Of a DNA stretch of 8,150 nt, positions 1 to 6,424 are shown one piece after another. Position 1 is the first letter of the stretch; the number at the start of each line of letters is the position of its first letter. A program made the position numbers and the translations under genes. The stretch is from Deltaproteobacteria bacterium. Lineage in GTDB: Bacteria; Desulfobacterota; DSM-4660; Desulfatiglandales; B25-G16. The stretch is taken from the NCBI GenBank assembly GCA_019308645.1, contig JAFDHR010000089.1:1-8150 (forward strand). The letters are read 5' to 3'. The notes below the pieces were generated by a model. It did no database searches and had not been told where the DNA came from. It saw only the letters and a program-made list of their open reading frames with translations.

Positions 1-1549
1 TGCATCAGTTGCCCTTTATCGTCCGGGTCCCCTGGGCAGCAACATGGTTGATGATTTTATTAAAAGAAAACATGGAGAAATTAAAAAGACGTATCTTTTG
101 CCTCAATTGGAAGAAATTCTGAATGAGACATACGGGGTTATTGTGTATCAGGAACAGGTTATGCGAATTGCCCAGGTACTCGCCAACTATAGCCTTGCAG
201 AGGCAGACTTATTGCGCAAGGTTATAAGTAAAAAACAGGCTGATGAGATGGCGCGGCAAAAAGAACGTTTTCTGGCAGGAACAGGCCAGAATGGATTAAA
301 TAGTAATAAGGCAGGGCGTGTTTTTGATTTGATAGAAAAATTTGGAGGTTATGGTTTTAATAAATCCCATTCAGTAGCCTATGCTATGATAGCGTATTTT
401 ACGGCCTATCTAAAATCCCATTATCCAGTGCAGTTCATGGCTGCTTTGCTTACAGAGGATATGGGAAGCCAGGATAAAACTATTAAAAATATCGCTGAGT
501 GCAAGGAAGTGGAGATACCTATACTTCCTCCTGATATAAACGAGAGTCAAGTAGACTTTTCTGTTGTTGGGGAGAGTATTCGGTTTGGTCTGGCCGCAGT
601 AAAAAATGTTGGGTTTAAGGCCGTAGAAGCCATTGTTCATGAGAGAGAAAGAAAGGGCCCCTTTGTGTCGTTGAGAGATTTTTGCAAGAGGGTAGATAAA
701 TCAAAGGTGAATAAGAGGGTGTTAGAAGGTTTGATCCAGTGTGGCGCCTTTGACTTTACAGGTGTATTTAGATCAAGACTTTTTGCATCCCTCAATGATG
801 CCATTGCTTTTGGTGGGATTAGTGAAGACCCGAATCAGCTGAATATGTTTGACCTCTTTTTATCCAAGGAAGAAGAAGATAGTTCATTTGAACCTATAGA
901 TGTTGACGAATGGGCGGATGATGAAAAGTTACGGAAAGAAAAGGAATCTCTCGGGTTTTATATCACTGGTCATCCCTTAGATAGATTTGCAGATGTGATA
1001 AACCAGTTTGCAACTACAACAACACAGGATCTTGTTGGAGTTAAAGACAAATCTACTGTTAAGTTAGCCGGTCTCGTTAATACCATGCGGATAAAGAGGA
1101 CAAGAAAAGGGGAAAAGATGGCAATCATTCATGTGGAAGATAAGAAAGGCTTCACTGAGGTTGTAGTGTTTCCGGATGCGTTCGCTCGATGTGCCACCTT
1201 GCTAAATGATGACAGACCTCTTTTAATAACAGGAGATGCCGAAGTTAGCGATAACATGGCAAAGATTAGGGCCCAGGACATAGTTGCCCTGGAAACAGTA
1301 AAGCAAAGAACCATTAATTCAATAGTAATACCAGTTTCACAGGGAGGACTTAATCGCTCCAGCCTCATGAAGTTAAAAGACCTCATCTTTAAATATCCAG
1401 GAGAATGCCAGCTTAAGTTTAGGGTCAACCTTGATGACAACAACAAGGCAACGGTCTCTACCCATAATAGGTATAGCATTATGCCTGAAGAGAATCTGAT
1501 TAAAGAGATTGAATCTCTTGTGGGAGCGAAAGTGATATGTGAAGTGTAA
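1..1549 (+). CDS. dnaE: DNA polymerase III alpha subunit, C-terminal part (5' truncated by window edge)
   Basis: Catalytic subunit of the replicative DNA polymerase III (C-family polymerase), acting in the cytoplasm at the fork. The frame is open from base 2, ahead of the first in-frame ATG at 44, and reads ALYRPGPLGSNMVDDFIKRKHG, a hallmark DnaE segment, so the gene continues off the left edge. About 515 residues are visible out of the 1,100-1,200 usual for the family. The PHP domain, palm and catalytic aspartates lie outside. Visible parts are the fingers region (YGVIVYQEQVMRIAQV; GYGFNKSHSVAYA near 345-395), a helix-hairpin-helix region (about 585-755), a beta-clamp binding motif QLNMF (836-850, like QADMF of E. 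coli DnaE), an OB-fold (about 1058-1290) and a C-terminal tail. Nothing suggests decay. The stop is TAA at 1547-1549, with no clear terminator after it. The next gene is on the same strand, 352 bp away. Confidence 0.97.
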   Translation, partial: ASVALYRPGPLGSNMVDDFIKRKHGEIKKTYLLPQLEEILNETYGVIVYQEQVMRIAQVLANYSLAEADLLRKVISKKQADEMARQKERFLAGTGQNGLNSNKAGRVFDLIEKFGGYGFNKSHSVAYAMIAYFTAYLKSHYPVQFMAALLTEDMGSQDKTIKNIAECKEVEIPILPPDINESQVDFSVVGESIRFGLAAVKNVGFKAVEAIVHERERKGPFVSLRDFCKRVDKSKVNKRVLEGLIQCGAFDFTGVFRSRLFASLNDAIAFGGISEDPNQLNMFDLFLSKEEEDSSFEPIDVDEWADDEKLRKEKESLGFYITGHPLDRFADVINQFATTTTQDLVGVKDKSTVKLAGLVNTMRIKRTRKGEKMAIIHVEDKKGFTEVVVFPDAFARCATLLNDDRPLLITGDAEVSDNMAKIRAQDIVALETVKQRTINSIVIPVSQGGLNRSSLMKLKDLIFKYPGECQLKFRVNLDDNNKATVSTHNRYSIMPEENLIKEIESLVGAKVICEV

Positions 1550-1591
1550 ACTGGGCCAGTAAACGACGGACACAACATAAAACAAAAAAAG

Positions 1592-1884
1592 GTAACATTT
1601 TAGCTCTTTGAAATTACCCGGTGAATGAGCATGGGGATGTCTTTTTTTACATCATGCCCTCTAACATGGGGCCTCAGCGTGCCACTTCAAACCGTGTGCA
1701 CGAGCAACTCGTCATTGTCTTCTAGGAACTATGTCCGTGTGCACCGGTTTGAAGTGGCCTACCGTCTCGTCTTAGTGAGGGCATGGTTAAAAAAAGACAT
1801 CCCCATGCTCATGCGTCTCACCAAGGATAACTATGTGGCCTTTAATAAAGGCCAGGGGGAGTTTTAAAAGAGCTAAAATGTTAC
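1592..1884 (+). repeat. Nested inverted-repeat element E1
   Basis: This fills most of the 352-bp gap between dnaE and the Nudix gene. Reading inwards: an outer stem of 18 perfect pairs (1592-1609 with 1867-1884, extended to 22 with one mismatch); a 25-bp perfect stem (1625-1649 with 1788-1812) whose left arm is GAGCATGGGGATGTC followed by seven T; a stem CATGCCCTC/GAGGGCATG (1653-1661 with 1777-1785); and a 13-bp perfect inner stem (1681-1693 with 1746-1758), continued by GTGCAC (1696-1701 with 1739-1744) to a loop. The 25-bp stem, the CATGCCCT stem and the block at 1662-1683 recur, inverted, at 3325-3584. No protein-coding signal was found inside, and no target-site duplication is obvious at the arms. 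Likely a MITE- or REP-like dispersed element or a structured RNA; the function is unknown. Confidence 0.85.
1836..1854 (+). other. Short perfect stem-loop upstream of the Nudix gene
   Basis: TGGCCTTT, a 3-nt AAT loop, then AAAGGCCA: an 8-bp perfect hairpin lying between the conserved right arm of E1 and its outer stem. It is followed by GGGGGAGTTTTAAAA rather than an uninterrupted T run, so it is not a convincing intrinsic terminator. It could affect leader folding or translation of the Nudix gene 48 nt downstream. The related element at 3325-3584 has no equivalent hairpin here. Confidence 0.5.
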
Positions 1885-1886
1885 AA

Positions 1887-1893
1887 AAAAGGA
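1887..1893 (+). promoter_or_regulatory. Ribosome binding site deciding the Nudix start
   Basis: AAAAGGA ends 8 nt before the ATG at 1902, an ordinary Shine-Dalgarno spacing. The upstream in-frame ATGs at 1833 and 1878 lie inside inverted-repeat element E1 and lack an equally well placed site, so translation most likely begins at 1902, just outside the repeat. Confidence 0.7.
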
Positions 1894-1901
1894 ATTTTTC
1901 T

Positions 1902-2483
1902 ATGGAACGAAAGATACAAAACCTGGCAAGTTTAGCAACAAAGAGTTTTACTGCATATCTGGATGAGGTGAGCCTAAGAAATGGAAGAATAAGCAAGCGT
2001 ATTCGAATTGATCACCCGCAGGCTGCAGCGATTGTCCCCTTTGTTTCAGATGAAGAAATTGTAATGGTAAGGCAGTATAGGTACGCCTTAAAAAGGGAGA
2101 CGCTTGAGATTCCTGCAGGTAAGATTAATAAAGGTGAGAGCCCTGAGGAATGTATCAAAAGAGAACTGATAGAAGAGACAGGCTTTGAGGTGAAATATAT
2201 CGAATGGCTTTATACCTATGCCCCTGCTATTGGATACTCTAATGAGCTTATCCACCTTTATTCAGGCAGGGATCTCAAAAAGGTAGAGACAAAAATTGAT
2301 GAAGGTGAAATCTCATCCCTCGAAATCTTGACCCTTGACGAAGTGATAAGGATGATCAGGGACCATAAGATAATTGATGGCAAGACTATAATAGCGCTGG
2401 CATTCGCTGGAGGGATGGAGTGTTGGAGTACTGGATTATTGGGCAATAAAATCAATAAGCCGAAGAAAAATTTATTCTTATAA
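1902..2483 (+). CDS. Nudix hydrolase, ADP-ribose pyrophosphatase type
   Basis: Predicted cytoplasmic Mg-dependent hydrolase cutting ADP-ribose or related nucleoside diphosphate sugars to AMP plus a sugar phosphate (NudF/YffH-like). With the start at 1902 the protein is 193 residues, close to family size. It shows a full Nudix box, G73-x5-E79-x7-R87-E88-L-I-E91-E92-T-G94-F95, with every key residue present. The flanking segments MVRQYRYALKRETLEIPAGK (residues 55-74) and GYSNELIHLY (111-120) resemble ADP-ribose pyrophosphatases rather than MutT or diadenosine hydrolases. The conserved fold ends near DGKTIIALAFAGG (159-171). The last ~22 residues (MECWSTGLLG onward) are encoded by the inverted repeat at 2416-2520 and are probably an acquired, non-functional tail. 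The gene is preceded by element E1 and converges on the rhodanese gene. Exact substrate is inferred from similarity only. Confidence 0.9.
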   Translation: MERKIQNLASLATKSFTAYLDEVSLRNGRISKRIRIDHPQAAAIVPFVSDEEIVMVRQYRYALKRETLEIPAGKINKGESPEECIKRELIEETGFEVKYIEWLYTYAPAIGYSNELIHLYSGRDLKKVETKIDEGEISSLEILTLDEVIRMIRDHKIIDGKTIIALAFAGGMECWSTGLLGNKINKPKKNLFL

Positions 2484-2520
2484 ACCCAATACTCCAGCAC
2501 TCCATTACTCCAACACTCCA
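2416..2520. repeat. Inverted repeat of TGGAGT-type units between convergent genes
   Basis: The left arm at 2416-2435 pairs with 2501-2520 at 19 of 20 positions (TGGAGTGTTGGAGTACTGGA against a copy with AATGGA). An inner stem TATTGGG/CCCAATA (2437-2443 with 2485-2491) extends it. The right side carries an extra CTCCAGCAC unit, so each arm is a small tandem array of GGAGT-type units. The left arm lies inside the 3' end of the Nudix gene, and the right arm ends 13 bp before the end of the convergent rhodanese gene. It may terminate transcription from both sides by strong folding, but neither strand has a clean T run directly after the stem. TGGAGTxxTGGAGT repeats look like a low-complexity dispersed family; that is inference. 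Confidence 0.8.
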
Positions 2521-2533
2521 CAAGAGATTCGGA

Positions 2534-3181
2534 CTATTTCTTTTTTTCTTTTGGGATTTTGTCAGGAGGGTAGATATATTTAGGATCTATATTATAGGTC
2601 CAGGGCAGGCCCCACCATTGCCATCCATAAAAACGGCGATGATTGTAACCGGAGATCTTGTTTCTGTGAGCTAGTTGTCTATAAAATTTATGCCTATTTT
2701 GATTTTCAAAAGATGGAAACAAAGGGCCCTCAAATCCATCCTTTACGTTATAAACATGTTTAAAGTCATGTTTTATAAGCTTTTTGGCTGCCAAGATGCT
2801 CCTGGCACCATCTCTGCATATTATTAGAAGGTTGTTAGTTTTTTGAAACTTCTTGCTAATTTCTGCTACAAAGGCTTTATTATTATTGCTGAATTGATAT
2901 GTCCAGCTCTCCCCCTTTTTTACAAGTTTATTGGTTAAAAAAGAGTAGGGGAATAGATAGGCCATTGGTGGATGGCCTATTAGTTGATATTCCGCTCTCG
3001 TCCTGACATCAATCAGATATGTATTAGGAACAGTATTGAGCATGTCATAGGCCTCAATAGATAAGATATCTTTAGGCTCTCCCGCCCAGAGCCACATGCC
3101 GGATGGCAGGCAGGCAGGCATCTGAAAAAAGGTAATCAACCAAATGAATGCTCCTAACAAAATAATAAGTAATTTTTTCAT
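2534..3181 (-). CDS. Exported rhodanese-like sulfurtransferase domain protein
   Basis: A 215-residue protein with an N-terminal hydrophobic export signal (MKKLLIILLGAFIWLITFFQ, then MPAC), so probably periplasmic or membrane-anchored. MPAC is a poor lipobox, so lipidation is doubtful; the signal may be cleaved near A23 or remain as an anchor. One rhodanese domain spans about residues 38-152: LIDVRTRAEY (56-65) is the conserved DVR segment, and CRDGARS (122-128) is the active-site loop with Cys122 as the predicted sulfur acceptor and the usual C-x-x-G-x-R-S pattern. The family role is sulfur transfer or redox chemistry; substrate unknown. The C-terminal ~60 residues form a Tyr/Trp-rich tail (GWQWWGLPWTYNIDP at 186-200) outside the rhodanese fold, ending in a lysine-rich tip. 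The gene stands alone with its own promoter and converges on the Nudix gene. Confidence 0.88.
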   Translation of the reverse strand: MKKLLIILLGAFIWLITFFQMPACLPSGMWLWAGEPKDILSIEAYDMLNTVPNTYLIDVRTRAEYQLIGHPPMAYLFPYSFLTNKLVKKGESWTYQFSNNNKAFVAEISKKFQKTNNLLIICRDGARSILAAKKLIKHDFKHVYNVKDGFEGPLFPSFENQNRHKFYRQLAHRNKISGYNHRRFYGWQWWGLPWTYNIDPKYIYPPDKIPKEKKK

Positions 3182-3193
3182 GTTAATCGATTT

Positions 3194-3200
3194 TCTCCTT
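3194..3200 (-). promoter_or_regulatory. Shine-Dalgarno site of the rhodanese gene, long spacing
   Basis: On the minus strand AAGGAGA, a near-ideal Shine-Dalgarno sequence, is followed by 12 nt before the ATG at 3181. The spacing is longer than typical, but no other in-frame start upstream of the signal peptide fits better. Confidence 0.65.
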
Positions 3201-3237
3201 AGCTATTTTTATCTGACTCATGTAGCATTACGATTAA

Positions 3238-3265
3238 ATTAAACAAAGTTACATCTTTTTGTCAA
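3238..3265 (-). promoter_or_regulatory. Sigma70-type promoter for the rhodanese gene
   Basis: On the minus strand a perfect -35 box TTGACA (3260-3265) is followed by a 16-nt spacer and TTTAAT (3238-3243, five of six consensus bases). Transcription would start near 3230, giving a leader of about 50 nt that contains the AAGGAGA ribosome site. It lies between element E2 and the gene, so E2 would be upstream of the promoter, not in its leader. Identified by sequence match only. Confidence 0.65.
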
Positions 3266-3324
3266 TAGTAAATCGTAACTACACAGCAAATGACCCCGAC
3301 GCTTCGCTTCAGGGTTATATATGA

Positions 3325-3584
3325 AAGAAACTATGTGATTGAGAGCATGGTGATGTCTTTTTTTGTCTCATGCCCTATAAGTAATGCACAGGCAGACCCT
3401 GTAAATCGGGGCATGGACCGCCATGTTGGATAATAGTCAAATCCGCGTTGCGCGTGTGTCCACCCTCCGTAGCTTTGCTACTGCGGAGGACGGGCCCCGA
3501 TTTACAGGGCACGCTGAGGCCCCCTGTTAAAGGTCATGCAGCAAAAAAAGACATCCCCATGCTCTTTTCCGCGGTTAGTTTCTT
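3325..3584 (-). repeat. Nested inverted-repeat element E2, inverted relative of E1
   Basis: This occupies the middle of the 483-bp gap between the PHP gene and the rhodanese gene. Stems inwards: outer AAGAAACTA/TAGTTTCTT (3325-3333 with 3576-3584); a 22-bp arm with one mismatch (3343-3364 with 3543-3564, GAGCATGGTGATGTC plus seven T against a perfect E1-type arm); a short imperfect CATGCCCT stem (3369-3376 with 3531-3538); and a perfect 16-bp inner stem CCCTGTAAATCGGGGC (3397-3412 with 3494-3509). The minus-strand block at 3508-3529 matches 1662-1683 of E1 at 21 of 22 bases, which sets the orientation. The inner stem is unrelated in sequence to that of E1. No coding signal. The rest of the gap (3266-3324 and 3585-3664) shows nothing I can name except a weak imperfect palindrome near 3293-3313. 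Confidence 0.85.
3464..3489. repeat. Hairpin nested in the centre of E2
   Basis: CCTCCG-TAGC-TTT-GCTA-CTG-CGGAGG: a 10-bp stem (3464-3473 with 3477-3489) with a 3-nt loop and a 3-nt CTG bulge on the right side. It sits inside the 81-nt region enclosed by the inner stem of E2 and has no counterpart in E1. It may be a separate small palindromic repeat inserted into the loop of the larger element. Confidence 0.6.
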
Positions 3585-3664
3585 AGGAGCCTGTTAGTCA
3601 AATAGCAAATAATATTGGCAAACACAATATCTACTTAATCGTGAAGATACAAGCCCTATGTACT

Positions 3665-4726
3665 TTACCGAAGATAAATGGGGTTGGAAAAGATCCATGG
3701 CCTCCATCCAAATATAGGTGTCTTTCGTAATACCTCTACCCTATAAAGACCTCTTTCATGTATGTTAATAGACAGTCCGCTGCCATGTGCTGTTTTAAAA
3801 AGGGATCCATCCTTCATAATTCTTGTGAGTCCACGGTCTGGGAGCTTAATCACTAATACACCAGGAGAAAATTTAGTCTCTTGTCCCATCTCAATCCTCT
3901 CCTTGGTTTCTTCTCTATGAAAGGAAAAGCTGAAGCCTTTAGCTCTACATAGGCCATCGTGCGCTATAAAGCAATTGCCCTCCCTGAGGGAGGTATAGAT
4001 GATCTTTTTATCTGTCGTTAAATCTCCACTAAGTGGCGAAGGTGTTAGAATATGTGTGTTTATAGTATTTAAGAGATGCCTGTATGAAAGAGGTTTAAGT
4101 TTAATGAATCCTATCTTTATAGAAGATGCATGGGCATCTGAGCCTCCTATAGCTACTACCCGTCCCTCAGAGCATAGTCTGTCCCATGTAGACAAAGTCT
4201 TTTTACTCGGGCCTTTTAGAGTATACCTTTTGAAGATAAGATGAAATATCCCATGCCAAAAAGATTTGACATTTTCTTTCCATCGTGATGAGAAGTTCCA
4301 GATACATATGCCTGTATAGCCCTTCACTGACCAATCTCGCCAGGTATAGGACACGCTATTCTGCAAAAAATGCATTCCTCTTTCAAAAGGATGGGCCAAA
4401 AATCCAAAACCATCCTGAATGTTTACGGCATCGATTACCTCCTGAGGGGAGTAGCTCTCATCATTCACCTGGTGTGTAATATTAAAGGCAAGATAGTGAT
4501 GGGAACTGGTGCCAATCTCAGAACCAACGAGGACAAGAATACCCTTATGATATCCCTGGTCTTCAAGGTGAAGTTGGGTGAGATATGAATGATCATTCAG
4601 GATGATAAAATCAAGGCCTACTGCCCTTGCTGCTTCAGTAACTTCTTTTATACCCCCACCTCCATCCGAGTGTGTTGTATGGATGTGGAGATTACCTATA
4701 TATTCAAAAGGAAACACTCGTTCCAT
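3665..4726 (-). CDS. PHP-domain metallohydrolase, CehA/McbA-like
   Basis: A 353-residue predicted metal-dependent phosphoesterase or hydrolase. The PHP fold fills residues ~9-210. Ligand candidates in family order are H14 and H16 (GNLHIHTTHSDG), D21, H46 (LNDHS), E70 (VGSEIG), H76/H77, H112 (FLAHPFERG), and D197 with H199 (IGGSDAHA). The full set looks intact, so the protein is probably active. The C-terminal ~140 residues resemble no domain I can name; they may be a beta-rich accessory domain as in other CehA-like proteins. No signal peptide or membrane segment is seen. The ATG at 4726 directly follows the permease TGA with no gap, and GAGGG lies 4 nt upstream, indicating translational coupling. 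It is the last gene of the ABC transporter operon, with no recognisable intrinsic terminator before E2. Substrate unknown; it need not be phosphorylated. Confidence 0.85.
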   Translation of the reverse strand: MERVFPFEYIGNLHIHTTHSDGGGGIKEVTEAARAVGLDFIILNDHSYLTQLHLEDQGYHKGILVLVGSEIGTSSHHYLAFNITHQVNDESYSPQEVIDAVNIQDGFGFLAHPFERGMHFLQNSVSYTWRDWSVKGYTGICIWNFSSRWKENVKSFWHGIFHLIFKRYTLKGPSKKTLSTWDRLCSEGRVVAIGGSDAHASSIKIGFIKLKPLSYRHLLNTINTHILTPSPLSGDLTTDKKIIYTSLREGNCFIAHDGLCRAKGFSFSFHREETKERIEMGQETKFSPGVLVIKLPDRGLTRIMKDGSLFKTAHGSGLSINIHERGLYRVEVLRKTPIFGWRPWIFSNPIYLR

Positions 4727-6424
4727 TCAGCCCTCATAACTATTAAGCGCCTTCAATCCAGCTGCCATTGGACTTTTCACTGCAAAAATATTAACAAATA
4801 TAACGCCAATAAAAGAGCAAACTACCCATATCCATTGAAGATGGGTAATGGATACCCCTTTAAAATGTGCCGAAAGTATGGTGTACACAGGTCCGGCCTC
4901 CAGCATAATGACCAGGGCTATAAAAACTGAGCTACTTATCATATAGATTAACGCTCCAAAGCCTGTTGCTACCTGGGCAATATTTTCATGGTGGAAATTT
5001 GGGTAAACAGCACCCAGGCCAATCCCTAAGGCAACAATTCCAAAGACTAAAAAAAATATAGTTACTGAGGACAAGACCATCATAAAGGGAGTTACCTTTA
5101 ACAGGTAATTGGTGTAAATTATCAACACCTCAGACAAAATAAGCATAGGAAGGAGATAGGCAAAATATTTAGACCACAGGAAACGCCGTGATGAAAGAGG
5201 TGAAGAAAGGACAATCCAGAAGGCCCGACCTTCTGAGCTTACTGCCGGAAAGATAAAACGGGCAGAGATAGCCGAAATAACAAATCCTGCCAACCCAATA
5301 TTCAGAAAGGATAATGCATTCTGAAGATATATAGACTTTATTGGGCTTCTCTCGAGAGGGAGAACGCTAAAATTATAGATATACACAACCACAAGGGCAC
5401 CTAAGAGAAGGAGCTGTGACCACTGGCTATTGTCCCGAAAAAAGGTGCGCACATCCTTGGCAATCAAAGAGGCACTCTCTGGCCCAAACGGTTTGGTTAC
5501 TGCTGATACTATTTTTTCAAGCATTCTCTTGCCTGTATGGCTTCTCCTTTTTGCCTCTTGTGCCTTTGAAAAGCCACTGAAATATATACGTCCAGCCATC
5601 CAGATATCTATTACTACCATTGCAAGGGCGGTACTCCAGAGGAGAATATAGTTAAATACCTGAGTTGCTGGATAGTTAGTCAATCTTGCCCACAGAATAT
5701 CTGTTGCCCAATGGCTTGGCAAATAAAGGGAGTCAGGGGCCTTTAAGGCACCTAAATACTGAGCTATGCTTACAAATGCGTCTGGATTGACCAGCCTTTC
5801 TGGTCTTAGAAATCGGAAAAGCAAATAGAGAATAACAATGAGAATAACAGACATAAGCATGATAATGTCGCTGGCCTTTTGAGCAGGAAAAAACCTCACT
5901 AAAACCATAATCACCATAATGCCTAAGCATGCAGCAATAATAATTAAAGGAAAAGACACATAGATCAGACTCAGATAATAATCAAGACCAGCATGGTAAA
6001 CAAGTCCATAGGCCATCATTAGGGGAAGGCCAAACACAACCACCATCCAGGAACTATCAAATACTGTATAAAAGGATCGACTCAGAAATACCTCTGTAAG
6101 CGTCGCTGGCGAAGAGTAGTATATTTCTAAATCTTCAGAGAGGTAGAGATTAGAAAGAGCGGTTATAACATGGCTGAAGACTAAGATAGAAAAAAAGATT
6201 AAAAAAACCATGCCAAGAAGATGCCTTGCAAGAATATCACCGATCATCTCCTGAGAAGAAAAGTAAATAAGCATCCTGTAGGTAAGAAAAAACAGAACCA
6301 ACCAGAATAGGCTACCTGCGCCAGTGAGGGTTAAAATCTTTATCTTTCTATTACTCCGTGATCTCTTAAGGCCATTTTTAAAACTGATGAGTCTGGGAGA
6401 AATGAGAAGTTTAAACATTCTCAC
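4727..6424 (-). CDS. ABC-2-type exporter permease, large 12-segment form
   Basis: A 565-residue integral membrane subunit of an ABC exporter, partner of the ATPase encoded just upstream. About twelve hydrophobic segments are visible, near residues 33-55, 68-90, 124-143, 148-177, 186-205, 257-278, 335-355, 370-392, 415-436, 447-473, 485-508 and 530-550. They form two halves joined by a charged cytoplasmic loop (~285-330), so one chain may supply both transmembrane halves. Motifs such as YSSPATLTEVFLSRS (103-117), LPSHWATDIL (235-244) and PAVSSEGRAFWIVLSSPLS (393-411) recall the putative ABC exporter permease family ABC_tran_2. Substrate cannot be predicted. I chose the GTG start at 6424 because GGAGGG lies 10 nt upstream; an ATG at 6418 is the alternative. 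The gene overlaps the ATPase gene by 14 bp and abuts the PHP gene. Confidence 0.9.
   Translation of the reverse strand: MRMFKLLISPRLISFKNGLKRSRSNRKIKILTLTGAGSLFWLVLFFLTYRMLIYFSSQEMIGDILARHLLGMVFLIFFSILVFSHVITALSNLYLSEDLEIYYSSPATLTEVFLSRSFYTVFDSSWMVVVFGLPLMMAYGLVYHAGLDYYLSLIYVSFPLIIIAACLGIMVIMVLVRFFPAQKASDIIMLMSVILIVILYLLFRFLRPERLVNPDAFVSIAQYLGALKAPDSLYLPSHWATDILWARLTNYPATQVFNYILLWSTALAMVVIDIWMAGRIYFSGFSKAQEAKRRSHTGKRMLEKIVSAVTKPFGPESASLIAKDVRTFFRDNSQWSQLLLLGALVVVYIYNFSVLPLERSPIKSIYLQNALSFLNIGLAGFVISAISARFIFPAVSSEGRAFWIVLSSPLSSRRFLWSKYFAYLLPMLILSEVLIIYTNYLLKVTPFMMVLSSVTIFFLVFGIVALGIGLGAVYPNFHHENIAQVATGFGALIYMISSSVFIALVIMLEAGPVYTILSAHFKGVSITHLQWIWVVCSFIGVIFVNIFAVKSPMAAGLKALNSYEG

Noticed and set aside
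1129..1585. Overlapping minus-strand reading frames within and just past dnaE
   Set aside because: They are antisense to clearly conserved DnaE sequence and have no recognisable domain or start signals.
1625..1867. Open reading frame of 80 codons on the plus strand within the dnaE-Nudix gap
   Set aside because: It lies entirely inside inverted-repeat element E1; the composition follows the repeat arms, there is no ribosome site, and the product resembles nothing.
1833..1901. Upstream starts (ATG at 1833 or 1878) for the Nudix protein
   Set aside because: The extra residues are encoded by the repeat and stem-loop and do not look like family sequence; a well placed AAAAGGA precedes the ATG at 1902.
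3293..3313. Palindrome-like CCCCGACGCTTCGCTTCAGGG upstream of the rhodanese promoter
   Set aside because: Only the three outer GC pairs and a two-base inner stem match; too weak to call a hairpin or operator.
3543..3564. T7 tract of the E2 arm as an intrinsic terminator for the ABC-PHP operon
   Set aside because: On the minus strand the T run follows GCATGGGGATGTC, which can form only about four weak pairs around GGGG; that is not a credible terminator stem, and the same arm occurs symmetrically in both elements.
1600..3600. CRISPR array or integron attC interpretation of the repeated hairpins
   Set aside because: There are only two copies, far apart and inverted, with no spacers, no cas genes, and no integrase or R/L box core sites.
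3999..4930. Several plus-strand reading frames opposite the PHP and permease genes
   Set aside because: The minus-strand genes have intact motifs and coupled starts; the plus-strand frames are shadows without ribosome sites or family features.
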